The notes under the pieces: generated by a model | What the model saw: the letters and a program-made list of their open reading frames with translations, nothing else | Database searches by the model: none | Told to the model about the DNA's origin: nothing | Shown here: piece by piece, positions 34,138 to 43,045 of the stretch | Position numbering within the stretch: the stretch's first letter is position 1 | Layout: every line of letters starts with the position of its first letter | Made by a program: the position numbers and the translations under genes | Source of the DNA: Haloprofundus halophilus | Lineage (GTDB): Archaea > Halobacteriota > Halobacteria > Halobacteriales > Haloferacaceae | Direction of reading: 5' to 3' | Length of the DNA: 64,000 nucleotides | NCBI RefSeq assembly: GCF_003439925.1 | Contig: NZ_QQRR01000002.1 | Location: 124,001-188,000 of the forward strand

Positions 34138-34282
34138 TGCGAGAGAAAATATTCCTGGAGAGCATAAAAAGCAGAGAGACCGTTCAGAGTTGCTCTAACC
34201 CCAGTTTACAGTCATCAAGAGTCCCCCTTATGCGCGTAAACCCAACGTCAATACTTTTGTTTGTCTGCTATTTCAAGATGTT

Positions 34283-34852
34283 ATGGCGCGGATTCCCGAT
34301 GAGTTCTGTGAGGAGTTTGATTCAAAGGGGGAGACTTTCTTCAAGATTGCAGAATTGTTGTACACCCACCCCGACCGACGGTATACACAAGATGAACTCG
34401 CTGAGAGGATGAATTGCTCAAATACGACTATTAGCACACACACCCGCACTATGGTTTCTGAAAAGTGGCTGGACCGTCAAGATAACCAGACTACATTTGC
34501 ATGGAATTCAGAAACTCACAATCCAGCCAGTACTGAGGGAACTACTGCTATCAGAAGGTTCTACGCGGACCTCTGGAATCTTCTGAAGAAACACTCCGAT
34601 ACGGTCCCCGGTACATTCGCCCTTTTCGGGTTCGCTATGTTTCTCGGGGCCATTGTAGTGTTCGCGTTTTTTGTGGGATATTCGTTGAATTTCACTCAGG
34701 AGTCTTCCTTCCCACCTGTAGTTTATCTCGCAATTACCGCTGGATTGCTCCTCACCGGTTTTATTGTGACCATCCTTTCCCCGCTGCAAGCTGAGTTAAA
34801 TCGAGTCGTCTTCCGTATCCTTCCGGATAACCTTTCGCAGAAAAAGAGGTGA
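34283..34852 (+). CDS. Membrane-anchored winged-helix regulator
   Basis: A 189-residue protein: residues ~15-80 form a winged helix (FFKIAELLYTHPDRRYTQDE, LAERMNCSNTTISTHTRTMV, SEKWLDRQDNQTTFAWN), and two membrane helices follow (GTFALFGFAMFLGAIVVFAF and VVYLAITAGLLLTGFIVTIL), with a short basic C-terminus. This suggests a membrane-tethered transcription factor or sensor. Codon use and GC are much lower than the neighbourhood, with many A/T third positions, so recent acquisition is likely. AATACTTTT at about 34250-34258 is a possible box A. Target unknown. Confidence 0.8.
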   Translation: MARIPDEFCEEFDSKGETFFKIAELLYTHPDRRYTQDELAERMNCSNTTISTHTRTMVSEKWLDRQDNQTTFAWNSETHNPASTEGTTAIRRFYADLWNLLKKHSDTVPGTFALFGFAMFLGAIVVFAFFVGYSLNFTQESSFPPVVYLAITAGLLLTGFIVTILSPLQAELNRVVFRILPDNLSQKKR

Positions 34853-35062
34853 TTGTATCTCAGACTCTCCTTTCTCTTGCGTTGACTCTATTCTTGCCTT
34901 CTATTCAAATATCCGCATCTCATTAGAGTCTCCTCCATCTTCCGGATTGTTGTCTGTTAACATCCATCACTTAAACACCTCTTACGCGAAATAAGCCATT
35001 AACAAATATTATCATTATCAATCATTACCTTTATTGCTCATTTCCCAGTCCCTCCTGGTGCG
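34853..35062 (+). promoter_or_regulatory. AT-rich gap with promoter of the aceA operon
   Basis: The lowest-GC stretch of the window; no gene is seen. TTTATTG at 35030-35036 is about 30 nt before a GTG at 35063, matching a leaderless start for the small gene that heads the operon. ATTATCATTATCAATCATTA upstream is repetitive A/T. Confidence 0.45.
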
Positions 35063-35431
35063 GTGAATCAGCATGGCAGTACACGTACACCCCACGACCC
35101 GCACAGCGCCCGACTATCGAACCGACAGCCGACCGATTCAGCGACCGAGACCACCCATATGACCTACACCGACCCGACGCGACGCGACCAGAATACGAGA
35201 ACCGACCGCCGAACGCCGCAGACCACCATTCGAACCACTTCGATGCGACCTACTGAGAGCGAGGCGGACGCGCCGCTGGTCCCCTTCATCCAGACCGACG
35301 AGACGACCGACACGCGACGCGAGTTCCGGACCGAGTTGACGAGCCTGAAGCGTCAGATTACGCGTCTCGAACGCGCATTGGAGCGGCAGAAGCGACCGAG
35401 TGAGACGACTCGGCAGGAGGAACGACGATGA
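35063..35431 (+). CDS. Small polar protein heading the isocitrate lyase operon
   Basis: Up to 122 residues from a GTG at 35063, or 90 residues from an ATG at 35159. It is Thr/Arg/Asp-rich and probably disordered, with a C-terminal amphipathic helix ([20 protein letters not shown], then LERQKR) that could form a coiled coil. Its stop overlaps the aceA start by 4 nt (ATGA), favouring a real, coupled gene. Box A at 35030-35036 fits the GTG start. An alternative 29-codon frame (35073-35162) overlaps the 35159 ATG in the same ATGA manner. No family recognised. Confidence 0.5.
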   Translation: MNQHGSTRTPHDPHSARLSNRQPTDSATETTHMTYTDPTRRDQNTRTDRRTPQTTIRTTSMRPTESEADAPLVPFIQTDETTDTRREFRTELTSLKRQITRLERALERQKRPSETTRQEERR

Positions 35432-36498
35432 GTCAGAACGGCGAAACGCCGCCGGGCGATAGTGACGAGCGGCCCACCGGCGACGCCATCACGACCCGCG
35501 ACCTCGACAACCCGATGGGCCGCGAGTTCAGGCGCAAATTAGACGAACAGCCGTACGTGTTCGCCCCCGGCCTCTATCACGCCCTCGACGCGCGCCTCGC
35601 CGAGATGACCGGCCACGACGCCGCCTACATGAGCGGTTACTCCACAGTGCTCGGCCAGTTCGGCTTCCCCGACCTGGAGATGGTGTCGATGACCGAGATG
35701 GTCGAGAACGCGAAGCGTATCGTCGACGCCTGCAACATCCCGGTCGTCGCCGACTGCGACACCGGCTACGGAGGGGTTCACAACGTCCGCCGGGCGGTCC
35801 GCGAGTACGAGAAGGCCGGGGCCGCCGCAATCCACATCGAGGACCAGACGACGCCGAAGCGCTGCGGCCACATCGCGGGCAAGCAGATCGTCTCCCGAGA
35901 GCAGGCCCGCGCGCGCTTCGAGGCCGCCGTCGACGCCAAGCAGTCCGAGGACACGGTCATCATCGCCCGGACCGACGCGTACGGTTCGGCGAACGGCGAC
36001 TGGGAGGAACATCTCGAACGCGGGCGCATCTACGCCGACGCCGGCGTCGACATCGTCTGGCCGGAGATGCCGGACCCGAGTCGGGAAGACGCGATTCGCT
36101 ACGCCGAGGAGATTCACGAGACGCACCCCGACCTGACGCTGGCGTTCAACTACTCCTCGTCGTTCGCGTGGTCCGAGGAGGACGACCCCCTCACGTTCGC
36201 CGAACTCGGCGAGTTGGGGTACGGTTACATCTTCATCACGCTGTTCGGCCTCCACTCGGGCGCACACGCCGTCTACGAGGACTTCCAGAAGTTGGCCGAG
36301 GACGGCGAGGAGGCGCAGTTCGATCTCGAATCGCGCTACCTCGGGCACCCGACGGAGTCGCACCACGAACTCTCGTTCGTCGACCGGTATCAGGAGACCG
36401 AGATGCGCTTCGACGCCGAGGCCCGGTCGCGCATCGAGGAGTCGGCGGGCTACAGCGAGGAACAGACCGACCCCATCGGAACGGAGGGGGGCGATTAG
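35428..36498 (+). CDS. aceA: Isocitrate lyase
   Basis: A 356-residue PEP mutase/isocitrate lyase-fold enzyme that splits isocitrate into succinate and glyoxylate, the first step of the glyoxylate bypass. The catalytic KRCGH signature is at 144-148 (Cys146), followed by [10 protein letters not shown]. Metal-binding acids lie in [10 protein letters not shown] and [14 protein letters not shown] (241-248) corresponds to the NCSPSFNW block of true isocitrate lyases and argues against methylisocitrate lyase. The short length is usual for haloarchaeal enzymes. A CitE-like gene follows with no gap, indicating an operon for growth on acetate or fatty acids. Confidence 0.9.
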   Translation: MSQNGETPPGDSDERPTGDAITTRDLDNPMGREFRRKLDEQPYVFAPGLYHALDARLAEMTGHDAAYMSGYSTVLGQFGFPDLEMVSMTEMVENAKRIVDACNIPVVADCDTGYGGVHNVRRAVREYEKAGAAAIHIEDQTTPKRCGHIAGKQIVSREQARARFEAAVDAKQSEDTVIIARTDAYGSANGDWEEHLERGRIYADAGVDIVWPEMPDPSREDAIRYAEEIHETHPDLTLAFNYSSSFAWSEEDDPLTFAELGELGYGYIFITLFGLHSGAHAVYEDFQKLAEDGEEAQFDLESRYLGHPTESHHELSFVDRYQETEMRFDAEARSRIEESAGYSEEQTDPIGTEGGD

Positions 36499-37410
36499 AT
36501 GCCCGACGTCACGCTGCGCCGGAGCCAACTGGCGACGCCCGGCAGCGACCCGAAGATGATAGAGCGAGCGCCCGATTCGGGGGCCGACGAGGCGTTTCTG
36601 GACCTCGAAGACTCGGTCGCGCCGAACGAGAAGATAGACTCGCGCCGAAACGTCGTCGAGGGCCTCGTCGACTACGACTGGAGCGAGACGCGCCCGTGCT
36701 TCCGGATGAACGGCGTCGACACCCAGTGGTGGTACGACGACGTGATCGAGGTCGTCGGCGAAGCGGGCGAGTACCTCGACAGCATCATGGTGCCGATGGT
36801 CCACGACCCGGCCACGGTCAGAACGGTCGAGAACCTGCTCGCGCAGGTCGAGGCGAACAACGGCCTCCCGGTGGGCGAAATCGGGCTGCAGACCCAGATC
36901 GAGAGCGCCGAGGGGATGAACAACGCCCCCGAAATCGCCGCCGCGAGTGAGCGAATCGAGTCGCTCGTGTTCGGTCCCGGCGACTACACCGCCAGCGTCG
37001 GCGCGGCCGGACTCACCATCGGCAGCGGTGAGAACTACCCGGGCCACTACTGGCACTACCAGCTGGCTCGACTCGCCCACGCCGCGAAGGCGCAGGGGCT
37101 CCAGCTCATCGACGGGCCGTTCGCCGACATCGAGGACACCGAGGGATTCCGCGACTCCTGTCGGCACGCGAGTCTGCTCGGCTGCGACGGCAAGTGGGCA
37201 ATCCACCCGAGCCAAATCGAGCCGGCCAACGAGGTGTTCGCTCCCGACACCGAGGAGGCCGAGAAGGCGCGGCGCATCGTCGACGCCTACGAGACGGCGA
37301 CCAGCGAGGGCCGCGGCGCGGTCTCCGTCGACGGCGAGATGGTCGACGAGGCGACGAACAAGATGGCGAAGAACGTCGTCGCTCGCGCCGAGCAGGCGGG
37401 CGTGCTCTAG
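36499..37410 (+). CDS. CitE-like malyl-CoA/beta-methylmalyl-CoA lyase-type protein
   Basis: A 303-residue HpcH/HpaI-CitE barrel protein. Core motifs: FLDLEDSVAPNEK (metal and CoA site, about 33-45), RMNGVDTQWWYDD, GLQTQIESAEGMNNAPEIA, LVFGPGDYTASVG and GCDGKWAIHPSQIEPANEVF. Family members condense glyoxylate with acetyl-CoA or propionyl-CoA, or hydrolyse malyl-CoA. The start codon follows the aceA stop directly, so its substrate is very likely the glyoxylate made by AceA. It could supply malate through malyl-CoA, taking the place of a malate synthase; I see no separate malate synthase in the window. The exact reaction is unproven. Confidence 0.85.
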   Translation: MPDVTLRRSQLATPGSDPKMIERAPDSGADEAFLDLEDSVAPNEKIDSRRNVVEGLVDYDWSETRPCFRMNGVDTQWWYDDVIEVVGEAGEYLDSIMVPMVHDPATVRTVENLLAQVEANNGLPVGEIGLQTQIESAEGMNNAPEIAAASERIESLVFGPGDYTASVGAAGLTIGSGENYPGHYWHYQLARLAHAAKAQGLQLIDGPFADIEDTEGFRDSCRHASLLGCDGKWAIHPSQIEPANEVFAPDTEEAEKARRIVDAYETATSEGRGAVSVDGEMVDEATNKMAKNVVARAEQAGVL

Positions 37411-37529
37411 CGTCGGCGGCGTTCGGAAACCCGAAGCTCTCGGCCGCTCGCCGGTTTTCGTGTAACTTCGCTGCCGAGTTTCGTGACCCAAAGGCCCATT
37501 TACGCGCATCCCCATGGTTCGGGTAGATA

Positions 37530-38756
37530 ATGTCTCGGAGTCCCTCGCTCCCCGACCGCCCCCGGCTCGACCTCGACCCAGAGATGTCGGACGCCGAGCG
37601 GCTCGCCGCGATGCAGAAACACTTCGCACGCATCGTCCAGGTCAACGAGGAGTTAGACGAACGGTTGACAGAAGCCGACGACCGGATGGGCGACCTCCAG
37701 TCGGAGGTCGACCAGTTGAAACGCCGCAACGACACCCTGAAGAAGGCGTCTCTGTACCTCGCGTCCGTCGAGGAGGTGACCGGCGACGGCGTCGTCATCA
37801 AACAGCACGGCAACAACCAGGAGGTGCTGACCGAGGTGTCGCCGCAACTGGAGAACAGACTGGAGGCGGGCGACCGCGTCGCCATCAACGACTCCTTCGC
37901 CGTCCAGCGAATCCTCGACGACGAGACCGACGCCCGAGCGCAGGCGATGGAGGTCGACGAGTCGCCCGACGTCGCCTACGACGACATCGGCGGCATCGAG
38001 GAGCAGATTCGGGAGGTCAAAGAGGCCGTCGAGGACCCGCTGGCCTCGCCGGAACTGTTCGAGGAGGTCGGCGTCGACCCGCCGTCCGGCGTGCTCCTCT
38101 ACGGCCCGCCGGGCACCGGCAAGACGATGCTCGCCAAAGCCGTCGCCAACCAGACCGACGCCACCTTCATCAAGATGGCCGGCTCCGAACTCGTCCAGAA
38201 GTTCATCGGCGAGGGGGCGCGACTGGTCCGCGACCTGTTCTCCCTGGCCGCCGAGCGCGAACCCGCCGTCATCTTCATCGACGAGATAGACGCCGTCGCC
38301 TCGAAACGGACGGACTCGAAGACCTCCGGCGACGCCGAGGTCCAGCGGACGATGATGCAGTTGCTCAGCGAGATGGACGGCTTCGAGGAGCGCGGCGACA
38401 TCCGCATCATCGCGGCGACGAACCGCTTCGACATGCTCGACGAGGCCATCCTCCGACCGGGGCGGTTCGACCGCCTCATCGAGGTGCCGAAACCGAACGA
38501 GGAGGGCCGTCGGCGCATCCTCGAAATCCACACGAGTCGGATGAACGTCGCCGACGACGTGGACCTCGAAGCGCTCGCCGACGACCTCGACGGGTTCAGC
38601 GGCGCGGACATCGCCAGCCTCACCACCGAGGCGGGGATGTTCGCCATCCGCGACGAGCGCACCGAAGTGAGAATGGAGGACTTCGAGGACGCCCGCGAGA
38701 AACTCGTCGAGACCGACGACGACCCGGTCGGCGAGTTCACCGACTACCAGTACTAA
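37530..38756 (+). CDS. pan: Proteasome-activating nucleotidase (PAN)
   Basis: A 408-residue hexameric AAA ATPase that unfolds substrates for the 20S proteasome. Coiled coil at about 35-72, OB domain about 75-130, AAA domain from about 150: Walker A GPPGTGKT at 192-199, Walker B FIDEID around 249-254, sensor/arginine-finger regions in RRAATNRFD-like IIAATNRFDMLDEAILRPGR. The C-terminus ends Asp-Tyr-Gln-Tyr, which is not a perfect hydrophobic-Tyr-X motif for gate opening. GGTAGATAATG places a box A-like element right at the start region. Single gene unit. Confidence 0.96.
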   Translation: MSRSPSLPDRPRLDLDPEMSDAERLAAMQKHFARIVQVNEELDERLTEADDRMGDLQSEVDQLKRRNDTLKKASLYLASVEEVTGDGVVIKQHGNNQEVLTEVSPQLENRLEAGDRVAINDSFAVQRILDDETDARAQAMEVDESPDVAYDDIGGIEEQIREVKEAVEDPLASPELFEEVGVDPPSGVLLYGPPGTGKTMLAKAVANQTDATFIKMAGSELVQKFIGEGARLVRDLFSLAAEREPAVIFIDEIDAVASKRTDSKTSGDAEVQRTMMQLLSEMDGFEERGDIRIIAATNRFDMLDEAILRPGRFDRLIEVPKPNEEGRRRILEIHTSRMNVADDVDLEALADDLDGFSGADIASLTTEAGMFAIRDERTEVRMEDFEDAREKLVETDDDPVGEFTDYQY

Positions 38757-38808
38757 CCACCGACCTGTTTTCGCAAGCGCTTACTTCTCGCCGCCTCGTC
38801 TTCCGGTA

Positions 38809-39282
38809 ATGAGCACGATTCGCGTCGTGAGCGGCGTCGCCACGGGCCCGACGCCGATGTCGTCGTACGACGCCGCCCTCGCCGAAGCGAACATCCACAA
38901 CTACAACCTCGTCGCCGTCTCCTCCGTCGTCCCCGCCGACGCCGACGTGGAGTACGTCGGCACCGCGCCCGACCTCGGCCCGGCCGGTGAACGGCTCACC
39001 GTCGTTGAGGCGCGCGCGACCGCCGCCGGACCGGGTCGCGTCTCGGCCGGCCTCGGCTGGACGACCGGGCCCGGACCGGGGCTGTTCTACGAGTCGGCGG
39101 GCGAGACCGACGCCGAGACCGTCCGCGAGCGGGTGACGGCCGGTCTCGACGCCGGGCGCGACCTCCGAGAGTGGACGTTCGAGGAGGAACGCGTCGAAGT
39201 CGCGTCCGCGGAGGCCGACTCGGGCGAGTACACGACGGCGCTCGTCGTCGCGGCCTACGGGGAGAGCGAACCGATCCTGTAG
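38809..39282 (+). CDS. pdaD: Pyruvoyl-dependent arginine decarboxylase
   Basis: A 157-residue proenzyme that self-cleaves to alpha and beta chains and makes agmatine from arginine, for polyamine synthesis and for the agmatine moiety of archaeal tRNA-Ile agmatidine. The cleavage site is Ser38-Ser39 in LVAVSSVVP; the second serine becomes the pyruvoyl group. Family-typical stretches are GVATGPTPMSSYDAALAEA and GRVSAGLGWTTGPGPGLFYE. Full length. It lies 52 nt after pan. Confidence 0.93.
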   Translation: MSTIRVVSGVATGPTPMSSYDAALAEANIHNYNLVAVSSVVPADADVEYVGTAPDLGPAGERLTVVEARATAAGPGRVSAGLGWTTGPGPGLFYESAGETDAETVRERVTAGLDAGRDLREWTFEEERVEVASAEADSGEYTTALVVAAYGESEPIL

Positions 39283-39342
39283 GTTTGCTCCTGCCGACGC
39301 CTTTTTAGTCGGATACCGCCTAAAGCGGACGATTGAGTTAGT

Positions 39343-39726
39343 ATGAACGGAAACACCCCCTTTGCGGGCGTTCCGGACGCCGTCGACACCGACCAGCCGA
39401 GCCTGTCGACGGAGCTTACCGGCGACGAGCGCCAACAGCTCCGCCGAGCGGTCGCCAGCATCGTCGCCCAGACCCGCGAGTATCTCCCCGACGGCTACGC
39501 TATCGGCTCCGAGCTCTCCTACGACTCGAACGGTCCGCGAGCGACCGTCGCCGTCCACCCCCCGGCGGGCCACGCCGTCAGCGCCGGATTCACCCCCGAC
39601 GTCGACGACCTCGAATCCGGCCTCGACGACGACGACCGCCGCGAGGTCGCCCGCGGACTCGCCGCGAGCGCCGCGATGCAGGCGATGGCCGCCGTCGGCG
39701 ACGGCATGACGCCGACAGCGCGATAA
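39343..39726 (+). CDS. DUF5811-like conserved haloarchaeal protein
   Basis: A 127-residue acidic protein matching a conserved haloarchaeal family: SLSTELTGDERQQLRRAVAS, then GYAIGSELSYDSNGPRATVA and VHPPAGHAVSAGFTPD, ending in a helix VARGLAASAAMQAMAAVGD. No catalytic motif; function unknown. AGTCGGATAC and CTTTTTAG at about 39300-39308 upstream give a convincing box A. Monocistronic. Confidence 0.85.
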   Translation: MNGNTPFAGVPDAVDTDQPSLSTELTGDERQQLRRAVASIVAQTREYLPDGYAIGSELSYDSNGPRATVAVHPPAGHAVSAGFTPDVDDLESGLDDDDRREVARGLAASAAMQAMAAVGDGMTPTAR

Positions 39727-39831
39727 ACAGTCGTTCAGGTCTTCTCTCCGGTATCCCGACCGCCGAGAGCGTTCTCTCGGCTCGTCGGTCACGTCACAGG
39801 AGAGAGGACGCCGCGCGACGCCGCGTTTTCG

Positions 39832-40110
39832 CTACCGTCGATATCTGCCGTGGCTCTTCGCACGGCGTGCGCCGCCCGGCGGTCGGGTCGTGGGGTCGAC
39901 CGGCGAATCGACAAACAACCCGTACCCTACCAGCGTCGCGGCGACGAGGCCGCCGAGTGCAGCACCGTGTGCGAGCGAGAGTGTCGACAGCAGTCCGGCG
40001 AGGAGGCCGGCCAACAGCAACGTCGGGATGAGTGCCAACAGCAGGTCGTAGCGCGAGACGCGCGTCGTCGGAACGGCGGTACTACCGGGTCTGTCGATTT
40101 TGACACTCAT
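39832..40110 (-). CDS. Small two-span membrane protein
   Basis: A 92-residue protein: a short basic N-terminus, two hydrophobic helices (YDLLLALIPTLLLAGLLAGL and HGAALGGLVAATLVGYGLFV), and an Arg/Pro-rich C-terminal tail (RPPGGARRAKSHGRYRR) that should stay in the cytosol. Similar short membrane proteins are common in haloarchaea, but no function is known. The ATG at 40110 is the only plausible start. Confidence 0.65.
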   Translation of the reverse strand: MSVKIDRPGSTAVPTTRVSRYDLLLALIPTLLLAGLLAGLLSTLSLAHGAALGGLVAATLVGYGLFVDSPVDPTTRPPGGARRAKSHGRYRR

Positions 40111-40267
40111 TACTCACCACCTCACGAGACAGTAACGGGAGCGGACTACTAAAATTTCACTTCACGTCACGCACTCGTGACCAACTGGGTGGTTTTGCGT
40201 AACGTACGAACCGTCACCGCCGCAGTCGTCACGTCTCGCCGGCTACTCGGCGGTCGATTCGACCGGT

Positions 40268-42070
40268 CTACTTCCCCCAGAACGGGTCGCGCCGGCGGTG
40301 TTTGTCGAGGTACCCCTGTAGCGCCTCCAACTCGTCGCCCGGAATCTCGCTCGACAGTTCCTGTTCGAGAATCTTCGCGTGTTTCTCGGGGAGTTCGACC
40401 CACAGTTCGTCGCCCTCGTCTATCTGGCGGCCGACCGTCGGGCCGTCGATGGCGACGCTGACGCGGTTGCCCGCGCGGACCTGTTTGACGTCCTCGCCCT
40501 GCTCTTGGATGCCGGAGAGTTGGCCGACTCGCGTCGGCTTGTCGCCGTCGAACTTCACGACGCGCATGTTGTTCTTCAGGGTGCCGGACATTATCTCGAC
40601 GCCGACGACGGCGGGGTCGTTCTGACGGAACACGTGGTCCTGGAGGATGCGGAAGCGCGCCGGGCGGACGATCTTGTCGAGCACCGTCTCCTGCTGGGCG
40701 CGCTTGCGCTCGTCGACGAACGCCTCGTACTCCTCGATGAGTTGGTAGATGACGTCGTCGTCGAACAGTTGCACGTTACTGTGGTCGAGTTCGTCGTCGG
40801 CGTTCGGCAGCACGTCGACGTTGAACGCGAGGATGACCTTGTGTTCGTCCTCGCGGGCGGTTCCGGCGACGGCCACGTCGCGCGGGGCCACGTCGCCGAC
40901 TTCCGCGCGCAGAATGGGAATCTCGGCCTCTTTCAGCGCGTTCGCCATCGCCTCCAGACTACCGAGGGTGTCGGCTTTCACGACGACGCCCTCCTCTTCG
41001 GTGCTGACCTCTATCTCGGCGAGTTCGGCCTGGACGTCCTGAATCACGTCGTCGACGTCGCGGCTTCTGACGACGCGCACCGGGGCGCCCGCCATCGCCT
41101 CGTCGAGGTCGGGGGCGGCGATCTTCACACCCGCCGCGGCCTTCACTTCGTCGACGCGCTCGAAGCGTTTCTCGGTGCGAATCTCGGCGAGCGGTTGCGG
41201 TTGCAACAGCGCACGAATCTCAGTGACGATGGGGCCGTTGGTGCCGCCGACGACGATGGTGTCGCCCTCGCGGACGGTGCCGTCGTACAGCACCACGTCG
41301 AGCGTCGCGCCGAAGCCTCGCTCCTCCTTGACTTCGAGCACCGTCCCCGCGCCGGGACCGGCGATGTCGACGGCCATCTCGGCTTTCATGTACCGCTGGG
41401 AGAGGCCCATCAGGACGGCGAGCAGGTCGGGAATCCCCTCGCCGGTCATCGCCGAGACGGGGATGACGCCGACGTTGTTCTGGAAGTTCTGGACGCGCCA
41501 GTAGAGGTCCGCCGACAGCCCTTCGTCGGAGAGTTGGCCGATTATCTCGTAGAGGTTGGTGTCGAGCATCTGTCGCGCGCGGTCGCTCTGACCGTCGTAC
41601 GACGGCTTGATGGGCGACCCCTCCTGCGGGTTCCACCCCGGCGTGGTGTCGACTTTGTTGGCGGCGACGACGAACGGCGTCCCCGTCCGCTTGAGGATGT
41701 CGAGCGCCTCGACGGTCTGCGGTTGGAAGCCGTCGTTCACGTCGACGACGAGGATGGCGATGTCGGCGAGCGCGCCGCCGCGCGAGCGAAGCGTCGAGAA
41801 GGAGTGGTGCCCCGGCGTGTCGATGAACAGCAAGCCGGGCAAATCGAAGTCGTCGGGGTCGACGAGGCTGCCGGCCATCGCCGACACGGTGTCGAGCGGC
41901 ACGGCGGTGGCCCCGATGTGTTGGGTGATCGCCCCGGCCTCGCCCTCGCTGACGGCCGACCCGCGAATCTTGTCGAGGAGGCTGGTTTTCCCGTGGTCGA
42001 CGTGACCCAGAACGGCGACGATGGGTGTGCGAAGCGTCTCGGCTTGTGGTGGCTGGTCCGTATCTGACAT
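40268..42070 (-). CDS. infB: Translation initiation factor aIF5B
   Basis: A 600-residue GTPase, the archaeal IF2/eIF5B orthologue, which helps join ribosomal subunits with initiator tRNA. G1 is GHVDHGKTS (22-30), G2 lies in ITQHIGATAVPLD, G3 is FIDTPGHHSF, and G4 is VVAANKVDTTPGW. Four-domain archaeal length without the long eukaryotic N-terminal extension. The C-terminal domain binding aIF1A (around VVGVEIMSGTLKNNMRVVKF onward) is present; aIF1A itself is encoded at 46.5 kb. No intein. Confidence 0.97.
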   Translation of the reverse strand: MSDTDQPPQAETLRTPIVAVLGHVDHGKTSLLDKIRGSAVSEGEAGAITQHIGATAVPLDTVSAMAGSLVDPDDFDLPGLLFIDTPGHHSFSTLRSRGGALADIAILVVDVNDGFQPQTVEALDILKRTGTPFVVAANKVDTTPGWNPQEGSPIKPSYDGQSDRARQMLDTNLYEIIGQLSDEGLSADLYWRVQNFQNNVGVIPVSAMTGEGIPDLLAVLMGLSQRYMKAEMAVDIAGPGAGTVLEVKEERGFGATLDVVLYDGTVREGDTIVVGGTNGPIVTEIRALLQPQPLAEIRTEKRFERVDEVKAAAGVKIAAPDLDEAMAGAPVRVVRSRDVDDVIQDVQAELAEIEVSTEEEGVVVKADTLGSLEAMANALKEAEIPILRAEVGDVAPRDVAVAGTAREDEHKVILAFNVDVLPNADDELDHSNVQLFDDDVIYQLIEEYEAFVDERKRAQQETVLDKIVRPARFRILQDHVFRQNDPAVVGVEIMSGTLKNNMRVVKFDGDKPTRVGQLSGIQEQGEDVKQVRAGNRVSVAIDGPTVGRQIDEGDELWVELPEKHAKILEQELSSEIPGDELEALQGYLDKHRRRDPFWGK

Positions 42071-42279
42071 GAAAATCGCCCCGGAGAAGTTCTCTTATCC
42101 GTCGAATATCGGGGACCGAAGTTAAGTGTTTCAACTCCGTCTGACGGTGATTTCATCGACGGAGAGACACACGAAAAAGAGACGTTCGTCTCGGTCTGGA
42201 CGTTCGACGCGGCGGGCCCCGACAGACGCTCGTCAGACGACCCCGTGGCGTTTATGTGACCGGACTCGAATAGGCGGCT

Positions 42280-42528
42280 ATGGCCGACATACTCGCCGAG
42301 AACCTCTCGGGCAAAGCCGTCATGGGTTCGGACGGAACCGAACTCGGCATGCTGTACAACATCACGATGAACCACAAGACGGGCGCGCTCTCGGACCTGC
42401 TCGTCACCCCCGACGAGGAGGCGCTCGGCGTCGACACGGGGTCGTTCGACCGCGACGACGCGGGTCGCTTCCGAATCCCGGTCAGCCACGTCAAAGCGGT
42501 GAAAGATTACATCGTCGTCCAGCGCTAG
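42280..42528 (+). CDS. PRC-barrel domain protein
   Basis: An 82-residue single PRC-barrel: MADILAENLSGKAVMGSDGT, ELGMLYNITMNHKTGALSDL, and a C-terminal FRIPVSHVKAVKDYIVV. Archaeal PRC-barrel proteins of this size often sit next to Nob1 and are suspected to assist RNA processing, like RimM in bacteria; CdpB-type cell-division PRC proteins are another possibility. Four bases separate it from nob1, so the two are one operon. Confidence 0.9.
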   Translation: MADILAENLSGKAVMGSDGTELGMLYNITMNHKTGALSDLLVTPDEEALGVDTGSFDRDDAGRFRIPVSHVKAVKDYIVVQR

Positions 42529-42532
42529 GTAG

Positions 42533-42991
42533 ATGCAAGTCCTCGATTCTTCGGCGTTCATCCACGAGTACCACACCGACGAGCAGACCGCTTCGATTCC
42601 CGACGTCCAGGCCGAGTTAGAGGGCGAACACGCCTTCCGCTTCGACGCGATGGAGGGCGCGGGGATGCACATCCACATCCCCGCGGAGGGTGCCGTCGAG
42701 ACGATCGGCCGCGCCGCCACCGAGACCGGCGACGCCGACGTGCTCTCGGAAACCGACATGCGGCTGCTCGCCACCTCTTTCGAGCTCGACGCGACGCTCG
42801 TCACCGACGATTACGCGATGCAGAACGTCGCCGAACACCTCGGCGTCTCGGTGAAGGTCATCGCCCGCGACGGCATCGACGAACAGCGCAACTGGCGGTT
42901 CCAGTGCGCCGGCTGCGGCCGCGAGTTCGACGAGAAACACGACCGCTGTCCCATCTGCGGATCGGACCTCACCCGGAAGAACCCGGCGTAG
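42533..42991 (+). CDS. nob1: rRNA maturation endonuclease Nob1
   Basis: A 152-residue PIN-domain nuclease with a C-terminal zinc ribbon. PIN acids: Asp5 in MQVLDSSAFIHEY, the acid cluster in LSETDMRLLATSFELDATLV and TDDYAMQNVA. The zinc ribbon is CAGCGREF and CPICGSDL near the end. It cleaves the 3' end of pre-16S rRNA during 30S maturation. Directly follows the PRC-barrel gene. Confidence 0.94.
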   Translation: MQVLDSSAFIHEYHTDEQTASIPDVQAELEGEHAFRFDAMEGAGMHIHIPAEGAVETIGRAATETGDADVLSETDMRLLATSFELDATLVTDDYAMQNVAEHLGVSVKVIARDGIDEQRNWRFQCAGCGREFDEKHDRCPICGSDLTRKNPA

Positions 42992-43045
42992 CCGCGACGC
43001 CGACCGACTGCGTACCGTTCTCTACGCGCCGAGAAGTTCCGTGTT

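Noticed and set aside
40379-42067. Plus-strand 562-codon frame opposite infB
   Set aside because: No motif; exact antisense overlap with an obvious aIF5B gene.
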